From the NCBI GenBank assembly GCA_002472405.1, contig DKRV01000034.1:1-38697 (forward strand): a stretch of 38,697 nucleotides of DNA, read 5' to 3'. How positions within the stretch are numbered: the stretch's first letter is position 1; each line of letters begins with the position of its first letter. The DNA comes from Clostridiales bacterium UBA7273. Lineage in GTDB: Bacteria; Bacillota; Clostridia; Oscillospirales; Oscillospiraceae. Below the pieces are notes generated by a model. That model made no database searches and was not told the origin of the DNA. It saw only the letters and a program-made list of their open reading frames with translations. The translations under genes and the position numbers were made by a program. Shown here one piece after another: positions 7,503-14,829 of the stretch.

Positions 7503-7578
7503 ATTCACACTGCCGTGGGAGAATATAGTCAGCACCCTACATAAGATGTAGCGGGCGACTATAATTCGGAGTGTGAAT
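7503..7578 (+). ncRNA. Structured RNA leader sequestering the mazF ribosome-binding site
   Basis: ATTCACACT (7503-7511) pairs with AGTGTGAAT (7570-7578). With G7512 bulged, CCG (7513-7515) pairs with CGG (7567-7569), so the whole GGAG Shine-Dalgarno (7568-7571) is inside the helix. Above an internal loop, ATAGTC (7525-7530) pairs with GACTAT (7557-7562). At the tip, TACAT (7538-7542) pairs with ATGTA (7546-7550), and CCC (7535-7537) with GGG (7553-7555). The three stacked helices end 4 nt before the TTG start codon. A published candidate RNA motif named pemK occurs upstream of MazF/PemK genes in Firmicutes; this may be a member, but I cannot verify the match. Translational control is an inference. 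Confidence 0.75.
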
Positions 7579-7582
7579 AAAA

Positions 7583-7927
7583 TTGAGTATAGTCAAACGT
7601 GGAGATATTTTTTACGCAGACCTCAGCCCGGTCGTCGGCTCGGAGCAGGGCGGCATGCGCCCGGTGCTCATCGTCCAGAACGACACCGGCAATAAGCACA
7701 GCCCGACGGTCATAGCGGCGGCGATCACCAGCCAGACGGGCAAGGCACGTCTGCCGACGCATATTGAGCTTAACGCCCAAAGTGTGGGACTTTCGCGCGA
7801 CAGCGTGATACTGCTCGAGCAGATACGCACCATTGACAAATCGCGCCTGCGCGAGCGCATGGGAAAGCTCGACGATACGACCATGACCAAGGTCGATAAC
7901 GCCATAGCGGTGAGCTTCGGCCTGTAA
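7583..7927 (+). CDS. ndoA: EndoA/MazF-type mRNA interferase, no adjacent antitoxin
   Basis: This is a MazF/PemK-family endoribonuclease that cleaves mRNA at short motifs. The 114-residue protein matches B. subtilis EndoA/NdoA in length and sequence. It has the N-terminal VKRGDIFYADLSPVVGSEQGG with the catalytic-region arginine following in MRPVLIVQND, then ITSQTG, SVILLEQIRTIDKSRL and a terminal VSFGL. The start is TTG at 7583, 11 nt downstream of GGAG, with no better start in frame. In bacilli the antitoxin gene lies directly upstream; here the upstream 134 nt hold only a structured leader and then a lipoprotein gene. Either a remote antitoxin exists or the RNA provides control. Confidence 0.94.
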   Translation: MSIVKRGDIFYADLSPVVGSEQGGMRPVLIVQNDTGNKHSPTVIAAAITSQTGKARLPTHIELNAQSVGLSRDSVILLEQIRTIDKSRLRERMGKLDDTTMTKVDNAIAVSFGL

Positions 7928-7936
7928 TATAATCTC

Positions 7937-7962
7937 GCTCCCCGGGCATGCACCCGGGGAGC
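7937..7962 (+). repeat. Perfect hairpin between mazF and the next gene, without T tract
   Basis: GCTCCCCGGG (7937-7946) pairs perfectly with CCCGGGGAGC (7953-7962) around a 6-nt loop. No T run follows, so it is not a classical terminator. It could be an mRNA processing or stability element. The next gene's GGGGAGG site begins 8 nt downstream. Confidence 0.6.
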
Positions 7963-7984
7963 ACTCGCAGGGGAGGACAGGGAC

Positions 7985-8416
7985 ATGCACAGCCTGCCTG
8001 TTTACATAGACGGAGAAAAATGCGGAAGCATAAGCAAACGAACCGACGGCCTTATGACCTTGCTGAGCGCCCGATGCAGCGCCCGACCGGGCAGGATAGT
8101 GCGCCTTTATGTATTCGGCGGCGGAAAAAGCGCGCTTTTGGGAACCATGCAGCCGGATGGTGAGTGCCTTGCCATAACGCGGCGTTTTTCGCGTGCAGAG
8201 CTTAAAAAGCTGCCGGAGAATATCGAATACGCAGCCGACAGACCGGTAGATGAGCAAAACACCTCCGACACCTTATGGCGCAGAGGCAAAATGGGGTGTC
8301 TGATCTCGGATGAGCATATCGCAATACCGGCGCAGCCTGCCCGGCTCGGCCGGGTTTCGGATAAGCTGCGCAGCATAGAAGGCCGGAGCTATTTAATTTT
8401 CGAAAGAAATCTGTGA
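7985..8416 (+). CDS. Uncharacterised protein (143 aa)
   Basis: I do not recognise a characterised family. The protein is soluble. It begins MHSLPVYIDGEKCGSISKR, has a beta-rich core with RIVRLYVFGGGKSALLGTMQPDGE, and a helix-like stretch RRFSRAELKKLP. The GGGKS segment is too short and lacks the hydrophobic strand context to call a Walker A motif. The ATG at 7985 is preceded by GGGGAGG at about 7970-7976. It lies 57 nt after mazF and could be co-transcribed with it. It is not similar to MazE antitoxins by eye, although being next to a solitary toxin makes that worth testing. Confidence 0.75.
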   Translation: MHSLPVYIDGEKCGSISKRTDGLMTLLSARCSARPGRIVRLYVFGGGKSALLGTMQPDGECLAITRRFSRAELKKLPENIEYAADRPVDEQNTSDTLWRRGKMGCLISDEHIAIPAQPARLGRVSDKLRSIEGRSYLIFERNL

Positions 8417-8442
8417 TATATGTGGAAAAAGCGTGCCGCATG

Positions 8443-8458
8443 TGTTAACATGATAACA
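8443..8458. promoter_or_regulatory. Rex-like inverted repeat upstream of the nucleoside phosphorylase
   Basis: TGTTA (8443-8447), 6 nt, TAACA (8454-8458). This core agrees with the inner part of the clostridial Rex consensus (TTGTTAANNNNTTAACAA), but the outer and some inner positions differ. It sits about 15 nt before the ribosome-binding site. It is a weak candidate operator. Confidence 0.3.
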
Positions 8459-8486
8459 TAATACACAATACATGGAGGTGTCAGCT

Positions 8487-9791
8487 ATGCTGATGACTGA
8501 TGTTATCGTAAAAAAGCGCGAGGGTGAAAAGCTCAGCGCGGAGGAGATAAAATTCGTAGTTGACGGCTACACGAAGGGCGAGATACCCGACTATCAGATG
8601 TCAGCGCTTTTGATGGCGATCCTGCTTCGCGGCATGGACAGGGAGGAGACACTGGAGCTTACCATGGCTATGCGTGACTCGGGCGAAACGCTTGACCTCA
8701 GCGCGATTAAAGGCGTGAAAGCCGATAAACACTCGACAGGCGGCGTCGGCGACAAGACCTCGCTCATACTCTGCCCAATGGTGGCCGCTCAGGGCGTGAA
8801 GATCGCGAAAATGTCCGGCCGCGGCCTCGGACACACGGGCGGAACGATAGACAAGCTTGAAAGCTTCCCCGGCTTCAACACCGGTATTTCCGAGGAAAAG
8901 TTTATTGAAAACGTAAACAGCTTCGGTATCGCCATTGCCGGCCAGACCGCCGACCTTGACCCTGCCGACAAGAAGATGTACGCTCTGCGCGACGTTACGG
9001 GCACCGTGCCGAGCATACCGCTTATCGTAAGCTCCATCATGAGCAAAAAGCTTGCCGCAGGCGCGGATGTGATCGTTCTTGACGTTAAGTCCGGCAGCGG
9101 CTCGTTTATGAAAACGGCCGACGATGCGCGCGAGCTTGCCGAAAACCTCACGGCGGTAGGTAAGCTTGCCGGGAAAAAGACCGTTGCGGTCATAACGGAT
9201 ATGGACGAGCCTCTGGGCAACGCTGTCGGCAATGCGCTGGAGGTAAAAGAGGCCATCGAGGTGCTGCGCGGCGAGAAAAAGGGTGAGCTTCTGGAGCTGT
9301 GCCTTACGCTCGGAGCCTGCATCCTCACCGAGGCCGGCATTGCCGAAAATGATGCTGCGGCGCGCAAAATGCTCGAAAAGGGCATTGAGGATGGCTCCGC
9401 GCTCGAAAAGCTTGCCGAGCTTGTCGAGGGCCAGGAGGGCGACAGACGCGCGGTGTTCGATACCTCTCTTCTGCCCATGGCGCCTGTTCAGCTGGAGGCC
9501 GTGTGCGACCGCGCAGGCTATGTAAAGCACATCTGCGCCGACGAGGTCGGCCTTGTTTCAATGCATCTCGGCGGCGGCAGAGCCACGAAGGAGAGCGTCA
9601 TCGACCTTTCCGTCGGCATTATCCTCAAAAAGAAGGTCGGCGATGCGGTCAAGGCAGGGGAGAGCCTTGGCACAATCCACGCGCAGAGCATTGAAGCGGC
9701 AAAGAAAGCCGCGGAAATGCTTAACGCCTGCTACACCGTCGTGCCAGAGCCAGTCGAAAAGCCGGCATTTATAAAGGGCATAGTAAGATAA
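8487..9791 (+). CDS. pdp: Pyrimidine-nucleoside phosphorylase
   Basis: This enzyme phosphorolyses uridine, thymidine and deoxyuridine to the base and (deoxy)ribose-1-phosphate in pyrimidine salvage. The signatures are complete: KADKHSTGGVGDKTSLIL (phosphate and substrate site), KMSGRGLGHTGGTIDKLES (the family PROSITE region), LRDVTGTVPS, and DVKSGSGSFMKT. The C-terminal biotinyl-like domain ends with GIILKKKVGDAVKAGESLGTIHA. A more upstream ATG at 8472 overlaps GGAGG (8474-8480), so the ATG at 8487 is chosen, giving 434 aa, the normal length. The gene is monocistronic, closed by a bidirectional terminator. Pdp versus a thymidine-specific DeoA cannot be fully separated by eye; the Firmicute context favours Pdp. 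Confidence 0.94.
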   Translation: MLMTDVIVKKREGEKLSAEEIKFVVDGYTKGEIPDYQMSALLMAILLRGMDREETLELTMAMRDSGETLDLSAIKGVKADKHSTGGVGDKTSLILCPMVAAQGVKIAKMSGRGLGHTGGTIDKLESFPGFNTGISEEKFIENVNSFGIAIAGQTADLDPADKKMYALRDVTGTVPSIPLIVSSIMSKKLAAGADVIVLDVKSGSGSFMKTADDARELAENLTAVGKLAGKKTVAVITDMDEPLGNAVGNALEVKEAIEVLRGEKKGELLELCLTLGACILTEAGIAENDAAARKMLEKGIEDGSALEKLAELVEGQEGDRRAVFDTSLLPMAPVQLEAVCDRAGYVKHICADEVGLVSMHLGGGRATKESVIDLSVGIILKKKVGDAVKAGESLGTIHAQSIEAAKKAAEMLNACYTVVPEPVEKPAFIKGIVR

Positions 9792-9792
9792 C

Positions 9793-9823
9793 AAAAAACT
9801 CAGGTCTTTGACCTGAGTTTTTT
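9793..9823. terminator. Bidirectional terminator between pdp and the convergent small gene
   Basis: AACTCAGGTC (9797-9806) pairs with GACCTGAGTT (9810-9819) around a TTT loop. An A run lies on the left (9793-9798) and a T run on the right (9818-9823). It overlaps the last bases of the leftward gene. Confidence 0.92.
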
Positions 9824-10163
9824 AACTTACAATCGCAATGAGCACCGAAGCGAGAACTATAAGCAGTGAAAATCCGATCTCGCCTGCCCAAACCATGCGC
9901 AGTTGATCCTCGGATATCACCATGCCGTAGCTTTTGGGCTTGCTCTGCGGCTGCGGCTCGGCGGCCGGAGCCTCCTCTGGAGCCTCGGCAGCGTCAAGCT
10001 CGTCGAACACTTCGTTATCGACAGAGTCACTGCCGTCTACGCCCTCGGTATCCTGAGCAGGGGTAACTTCCTCGTAAGAGATATGCTCGTCATCCTCCGC
10101 CTTGAGGTGCAGCTTCGGAATATTGACCTTTGGTATTTTTATTTCGGGTATCTTGAACTTCAT
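9822..10163 (-). CDS. Small acidic tail-anchored membrane protein (113 aa)
   Basis: No known family is recognised. Three parts are visible. The N-terminus is basic with an iterated Ile-Pro-Lys pattern (MKFKIPEIKIPKVNIPKLHLK). The centre is a long acidic, Ala/Pro/Glu-rich linker (about residues 23-82) that is probably disordered. A single C-terminal membrane segment (EIGFSLLIVLASVLIAIVS) ends the protein, suggesting a tail anchor with the N-terminus in the cytoplasm. It lies 51 nt after the EF-G-like gene on the same strand, but a terminator separates them, so its expression may depend on read-through. The Ile-Pro repeat could be a binding element; this is inference. Confidence 0.72.
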   Translation of the reverse strand: MKFKIPEIKIPKVNIPKLHLKAEDDEHISYEEVTPAQDTEGVDGSDSVDNEVFDELDAAEAPEEAPAAEPQPQSKPKSYGMVISEDQLRMVWAGEIGFSLLIVLASVLIAIVS

Positions 10164-10174
10164 AGCGTTACCTG

Positions 10175-10204
10175 AAAAACGGTGGGCATTGCGCCCACCG
10201 TTTT
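10175..10204 (-). terminator. Terminator downstream of the EF-G-like gene
   Basis: AAAACGGTGGGC (10176-10187) pairs with GCCCACCGTTTT (10193-10204). Read on the minus strand the stem continues into a T run (plus A run 10175-10179). Confidence 0.88.
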
Positions 10205-10214
10205 GATTTGTCGA

Positions 10215-12218
10215 TTACTCGGCCTCGGCCAGAGCCTTAGCCTCTTCGATGACCTTCTGCTGAACATTGCCGGGAGCTTCCTCATAGCGAATGAACTTGC
10301 AGGTGAACGAACCGCGGCCCTGAGTCATGGAGCGCAGGTCGATGGTGTAGGAGCTCATCTCTGCCATGGGAACCTCGGCCTCGACGGTCTGCATGCCGTC
10401 CTCGGCGTTCATGCCCAGAACGGTACCGCGGCGCTTGGAGGAGATATCGGACATGATATCGCCGAGGTTTGCGTCGGGGATGGTTACCTGGAGCAGGCCG
10501 ATAGGCTCAAGGATGGTGGGCTTTGCCTTGGGGATACCGTCCTGATATGCAAGACGTGCAGCGGTCTGGAAAGCCATATCGTTGGAGTCAACGGGGTGGT
10601 AGGAGCCGTCGTACAGAGTTGCCTTCAGGCCGACCAGCGGATAACCGGCGAGAACGCCCTTCTGAACTGCGTTGCGCAGACCCTTTTCAACGGAGGGGAA
10701 GAAGTTCTTGGGGACGGAGCCGCCGAATACTTCCTCAGCGAAGATCATGTCGTCCTGCTCATCCTGCGGCTCGAAGCGGATCCAAACGTCACCGAACTGG
10801 CCGGAACCGCCGGACTGCTTCTTATGACGGCCGTGAGCTTCGACCTTGCCCTTGATCTTCTCGCGGTAAGCAACGCGAGCGGGCTTGAGCTCGGTCTCGA
10901 CGCCGAAGCGGCTCTTGAGCTTTGCGCACAGAACGTCGACCTGAATGTCGCCTGCGCCGGAGATGACCATCTGATGGGTCTCCGCGTTGTTGACGAGGGT
11001 GAAGGAGATGTCTTCTTCGTTAAGTCTTGCAAGACCGCCGGCAACTTTGTCGTCCTGACCCTTGGTCTTGGGGGAGATAGCCATGGAGTAGCAGGGATCG
11101 GGCATCTCAAGTGCAGGGAGCTCAACCTCGTTCTTGGGATCGCATACGGTATCGCCGGTCTTCCATTCCATCTTGCCGACGGCAACGATGTCGCCGCAGC
11201 AGGCTTCCTTGACCTCGGTGGTCTTCTTGCCGCAGATGGTGTAGAGTCTGCCGAGCTTGTCGGTGCTGGAAGCACGGACGTTGCGCAGCGAGAGGTCGGC
11301 GGTGATCTTGCCGGAAACGACCTTTACAAAGCTGTATTTGCCGAACTGATCGGAAACGGTCTTGAAAACAAAGCCGCAAACGGGCTCTGCGGACTTATCC
11401 TCCGGAGCCGGAACGTAATCGCAGATCGCCTGCAGGACAGCCTCGGTGCCGACGTTTGCCATTGCTGCGCCGCAGACAACGGGAACGACACTGCGCTCTG
11501 CAAGACCGGCCTTGAGACCGACAACGATCTCGTCGTCGGTAAGCTCCATGGTGTCGAGGAACTTTTCCATAAGCTCTTCGGTAACTGCGGCAGCTTCCAT
11601 AAGCTCCATGCGCATCTCTTCGACCTTGTCGGCGTCGGCAGCAGGGATAGCGACCTTTGCGGTCTTGCCGCCCTTGGTCTGGTAAGCGGTGCTGTGAACG
11701 AGGTCGATAACGCCGGTGCCGTCGGACATGGGGATCATGACCGGGCAGATGGCTGCGCCGTATTTCTCTTTAAGTGCCGAAAGGACAGCATAGAAGTCGC
11801 CGTGCTCTTCGTCGATCTTGGAGATGTAGAACATCGCAGGAACGCCTGCGGCCTTGAGGTATTTCCAGCTTCTTTCCGCTCCGACGGTGATGCCGTCCTT
11901 AGCCGAGCAGAAGATGATGCCGGTCTCAACAACGCGGATAGCGGCGAGAACGTCGCCGACGAAGTCAAAGTAACCCGGGCAGTCGAGAACATTGATCTTG
12001 CAGCCGCCGAAGTTTACGGGAGCGACGGAAGTTGCAATGGTGATCTGACGCTTGATTTCTTCAGCGTCATAGTCGCAGACGGTGTTGCCGTCGGTGACCT
12101 TGCCCATACGGTCGATAGCGCCGGTCGTGAACAGCATGCTCTCAGCAAGGCTGGTCTTACCGCTGTTGCCATGACCCATGAAGCAGATGTTGCGGATGTT
12201 TTTGGTTTCGTAGCTCAT
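10215..12218 (-). CDS. EF-G-like translational GTPase (EF-G-2 type) with altered G motifs
   Basis: This is a five-domain EF-G homologue of 667 residues, shorter than canonical EF-G (about 690). P-loop GHGNSGKTS is at 15-23; canonical EF-G has AHIDAGKTT. Switch I carries RQIT instead of RGIT. G3 is DCPGYFDF (79-86), with Tyr83 where EF-G has the catalytic His of DTPGHVDF. G4 is SKID (133-136) instead of NKxD. These changes resemble the Thermus EF-G-2 clade (DAPGY type), so this is a paralogue and not the housekeeping FusA. Domains IV-V are intact (GHGRHKKQSGGSGQFGDVW, RRGTVLGM, MTQGRGSF). Its role is uncertain; a specialised or low-GTPase translation factor is possible. It has its own promoter and terminator. 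The main fusA should be elsewhere. Confidence 0.9.
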   Translation of the reverse strand: MSYETKNIRNICFMGHGNSGKTSLAESMLFTTGAIDRMGKVTDGNTVCDYDAEEIKRQITIATSVAPVNFGGCKINVLDCPGYFDFVGDVLAAIRVVETGIIFCSAKDGITVGAERSWKYLKAAGVPAMFYISKIDEEHGDFYAVLSALKEKYGAAICPVMIPMSDGTGVIDLVHSTAYQTKGGKTAKVAIPAADADKVEEMRMELMEAAAVTEELMEKFLDTMELTDDEIVVGLKAGLAERSVVPVVCGAAMANVGTEAVLQAICDYVPAPEDKSAEPVCGFVFKTVSDQFGKYSFVKVVSGKITADLSLRNVRASSTDKLGRLYTICGKKTTEVKEACCGDIVAVGKMEWKTGDTVCDPKNEVELPALEMPDPCYSMAISPKTKGQDDKVAGGLARLNEEDISFTLVNNAETHQMVISGAGDIQVDVLCAKLKSRFGVETELKPARVAYREKIKGKVEAHGRHKKQSGGSGQFGDVWIRFEPQDEQDDMIFAEEVFGGSVPKNFFPSVEKGLRNAVQKGVLAGYPLVGLKATLYDGSYHPVDSNDMAFQTAARLAYQDGIPKAKPTILEPIGLLQVTIPDANLGDIMSDISSKRRGTVLGMNAEDGMQTVEAEVPMAEMSSYTIDLRSMTQGRGSFTCKFIRYEEAPGNVQQKVIEEAKALAEAE

Positions 12219-12281
12219 GTGTTGCTTCCTCTCTTGAAAGATATATTAAAAAATTAATTTCGTATAAAACGCAATCGATTT

Positions 12282-12310
12282 ATTATACACTATTAAATAT
12301 TTAATAGCAA
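12282..12310 (-). promoter_or_regulatory. Promoter for the EF-G-like gene, spacer holds a perfect palindrome
   Basis: On the minus strand TTGCTA (12305-12310), a 17-nt spacer and a perfect TATAAT (12282-12287). The 18-bp perfect palindrome CTATTAAATATTTAATAG (12290-12307) occupies nearly the whole spacer and part of the -35 box. This placement is typical of a repressor operator. It could alternatively be a weak, AU-only terminator hairpin for the upstream gene. Confidence 0.6.
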
Positions 12311-12317
12311 CAATTTT

Positions 12318-14816
12318 TTACGGGGTGCTTATCGAAAAGCTAAGTATGACAGTAATCAGCAGCCACGCAAGCAGATAGCTGAGCGCCGTTACGACGCTCG
12401 GCAGGGCGCTGAGGCTGAGAATAAACATGACAAGCATTCCGACAACGGCACTTACGACGCTGAGCATAACGCTTAGCCTTATGCGGCTAAAGAGCATTTT
12501 GCCGTGATCGGCAAGGCTTACGAGGGCACTCAGGCCTTCGCGCGATATGAGCGCGGCAGGCTTGCTCGCCTCGGACGGCTCTGCGCCGGATATCGCATAT
12601 CGCTCGGAATACGGCGGAAAGTCAAAGCCGTCGGTCGGCATGTCAAACTTCACAGAAAGCATCGAGGGTGTGATGTTGAAATCGCGCACGGCAAATATGG
12701 CGTGGCGATCTGAGCCGACAAGCTCCTCAAGTGCACTCTTTACGGCATCCGAGGCCGTGTACTCCATCTCGAACACACCGCAGATAACGCTGGCAACGGC
12801 TATGTAAACGCCGTTATTCAGCACATACTTTTCGGGAAGAACAACGCCCATAAGGCGCATGAACGCGGCATTTCCGCAGTAAACGTCCTCGCCGTCGATC
12901 ATTGCGGTAAGGCCGCCGCTTTCGTGAACCGAGAAGGCCTCGACGGGCATAAGACCGCCGCCGGCCTTGCGCATGAGCTCTGCAAACGGATGCACCATGG
13001 CGCTTCCCGAGGCCGAGATTATGCTGCCGGCAAAGGAAATGATGCGCTCCGGCTCCATGCCGGCGAAAACGCGTGTGCGGCTTATTTTTACGCAGCCCTT
13101 GGGGAACAGGTCGCCGTCTGTAACGATAAGGTGCTTTGCCTTGCCAATGTCATAAAGCCCAGACCAGCCGGCTATCGTCGAGCCGCTTCGGATAAGGCTC
13201 TTTATCGAAATGAAAAACGGCATGGGGAAGGTTATGAGCATGGCAATGGGCGCTGCGCACACGAAAATGCCGGAGAGAATGTGAGCAAAGGATGAAAAGT
13301 CCTTGCTTATTACGGCTGCAATGATGCTCAAAACGAGCGCTGCAACGACGAAATACGGAGTGAGCACGCCGAAAACCGACTCGTCGGGCCCGTCCTCCTC
13401 CGTGCGGCGAACAATGCCGTCAAGGGGCTTTCTGCCCTTGACGAGCGTGATATCTCCGCCGGAAAGCTCGGCTTCGGCCGTAACAACATAAGGATGCTTT
13501 GATGCTGCGGCGGTGTTCAGGATTATCTTGTTGCTGCGCGCATTCATGACGCTTCCGAGCAGCGTGAATGCGATCGTCAGCGCCGGGATGACGCAGAATG
13601 GAACGACCTTTTCGCTCACGCTTGCCGCCGAAAGAAAAGCGTCGATCATGCAAAGCGGGCAGGATATGGCAATAAGCGCGCTGGCGTGCAGCTTAAACCG
13701 CACTATGCTCATGATGCCGGTCGTTATTATATCAAGTCCGCAGAACATTACGGATATCATCATGATAAGGCACACGGCGCTTTTTACGCCTGCATCGGCA
13801 AGTGCGCCTGGAACGGGAAGCCCGTAGGATATGTATGCCATCAAAACGCACAATACAAAGGCAATCCGCGTTCTGAGCCTCAGTCCGGCAATGTGCTTAT
13901 CGTAAAACCTTGCGGCCTTGTCCGGCTGCATCTCCTCGCCGAGATCTTCCGACTCGTAACTCGTCTCGCCGAGAGTCACCTGACTCTGTTTTATCTTCAT
14001 TGCGATAAATGCAAGCGCGCTTATCACGGGAACGGCGACGGATTCGCGGAACGATTTAGGCTCTTTGCGAGCCTTCTCCTTTTTCGGCGGCTCGGGTTCA
14101 ATGACGGTGTAATCGGCGTCGGCGGCATATTTGTCGCCGGTTTCCTCATTTATGCCCGAGCCTTCGTAAAGCTCGGGTTCCGCTTCCTGCTCATGATCGT
14201 CGGAAACCTCGTCGCGCACCTTTGTCTGCTCTGCGGCAGATACGGGCGGCTCAAAGGTCTTAGCGGAAAGCGAAGCTTCCTGCTCGCGCAGCTTTGTCGG
14301 CTCCGGTTCGGACTGCGCCGCCTCCTCCCGGACAGGTTCAGGCTCGATGATGCGCCACTGCGGCCGGGGAGAATGCTTAAACTCGGCGATTATGCGGTCA
14401 ACCTCGTCAAGCTCCGAGCTACTATCCGGCACTGCGGAGCTGATAGGCTCGGCAGACTCGGGATTTGCCTCGTTTGTCTCAACAGGCGCGCCGTCGGACT
14501 CAAACTCACGCCGTATCCGCTCGGGATCGAGCTTTGACGTGCTCTCTGCGCCGTCGTCTTCCGCTTCAAACTCCTCGATGATCTGCGTTGCGTCAAAGTC
14601 AAAGCCGTCCTGCGGTGCCGAAGCCTCAAAGCCGTCGTTTACTACAGCTGAGAACACCTGGTCGGACTTTTTCGATGTGTCCATTACCGGCACACTCGGC
14701 TCAAAAAACGGCTTTTCGGATACAGGCTCCTCGTCAAGCGCCCCGAACTCACTTAATATACTGTCAAGATCAAAGTCGAAATTGACAGAGTTTTTGTCAT
14801 TTGAAGATGAACTCAT
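12318..14816 (-). CDS. Degenerate P-type-ATPase-like membrane protein with acidic N-terminal tail
   Basis: Residues 1-255 are acidic, Pro/Ser/Glu-rich and probably disordered. They carry four copies of a short motif ending in EF: DLDSILSEF (16-24), DATQIIEEF (75-83), DPERIRREF (97-105), EVDRIIAEF (138-146). The remainder follows the P1B (heavy-metal) ATPase layout. Several membrane helices from about 315 are followed by CAAPIAMLITFPMPF (520-534) where CPx pumps have CPCALxLxTP. KHLIVTDGDLFPKG (561-574) aligns with the DKTGTLTEG phosphorylation loop, and VHPFAELM (608-615) with the HP motif. GGLTAMIDGEDVYCGNA (634-650) aligns with the nucleotide-binding domain. The phospho-acceptor context DKTGT, the actuator TGE and the GDGxND hinge are all absent. 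I infer a catalytically dead pump homologue. It lies 13 nt after rlmB, on the same strand, probably in one operon. Confidence 0.78.
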   Translation of the reverse strand: MSSSSNDKNSVNFDFDLDSILSEFGALDEEPVSEKPFFEPSVPVMDTSKKSDQVFSAVVNDGFEASAPQDGFDFDATQIIEEFEAEDDGAESTSKLDPERIRREFESDGAPVETNEANPESAEPISSAVPDSSSELDEVDRIIAEFKHSPRPQWRIIEPEPVREEAAQSEPEPTKLREQEASLSAKTFEPPVSAAEQTKVRDEVSDDHEQEAEPELYEGSGINEETGDKYAADADYTVIEPEPPKKEKARKEPKSFRESVAVPVISALAFIAMKIKQSQVTLGETSYESEDLGEEMQPDKAARFYDKHIAGLRLRTRIAFVLCVLMAYISYGLPVPGALADAGVKSAVCLIMMISVMFCGLDIITTGIMSIVRFKLHASALIAISCPLCMIDAFLSAASVSEKVVPFCVIPALTIAFTLLGSVMNARSNKIILNTAAASKHPYVVTAEAELSGGDITLVKGRKPLDGIVRRTEEDGPDESVFGVLTPYFVVAALVLSIIAAVISKDFSSFAHILSGIFVCAAPIAMLITFPMPFFISIKSLIRSGSTIAGWSGLYDIGKAKHLIVTDGDLFPKGCVKISRTRVFAGMEPERIISFAGSIISASGSAMVHPFAELMRKAGGGLMPVEAFSVHESGGLTAMIDGEDVYCGNAAFMRLMGVVLPEKYVLNNGVYIAVASVICGVFEMEYTASDAVKSALEELVGSDRHAIFAVRDFNITPSMLSVKFDMPTDGFDFPPYSERYAISGAEPSEASKPAALISREGLSALVSLADHGKMLFSRIRLSVMLSVVSAVVGMLVMFILSLSALPSVVTALSYLLAWLLITVILSFSISTP

Positions 14817-14829
14817 AAATTAACCTCGG

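Noticed and set aside
7928..7933. TATAAT right after mazF as a promoter for the next gene
   Set aside because: No acceptable -35 box is found 15-19 nt upstream, and the sequence overlaps the stop codon region.
8472..8486. ATG at 8472 as the pdp start
   Set aside because: The GGAGG site lies inside the codons following it; ATG 8487 fits the family N-terminus.
10182..12257. Long open frame (691 codons) on the plus strand opposite the EF-G-like gene
   Set aside because: Antisense shadow of a clear gene; repetitive Gly/Leu/Val/Asp composition, no motif.
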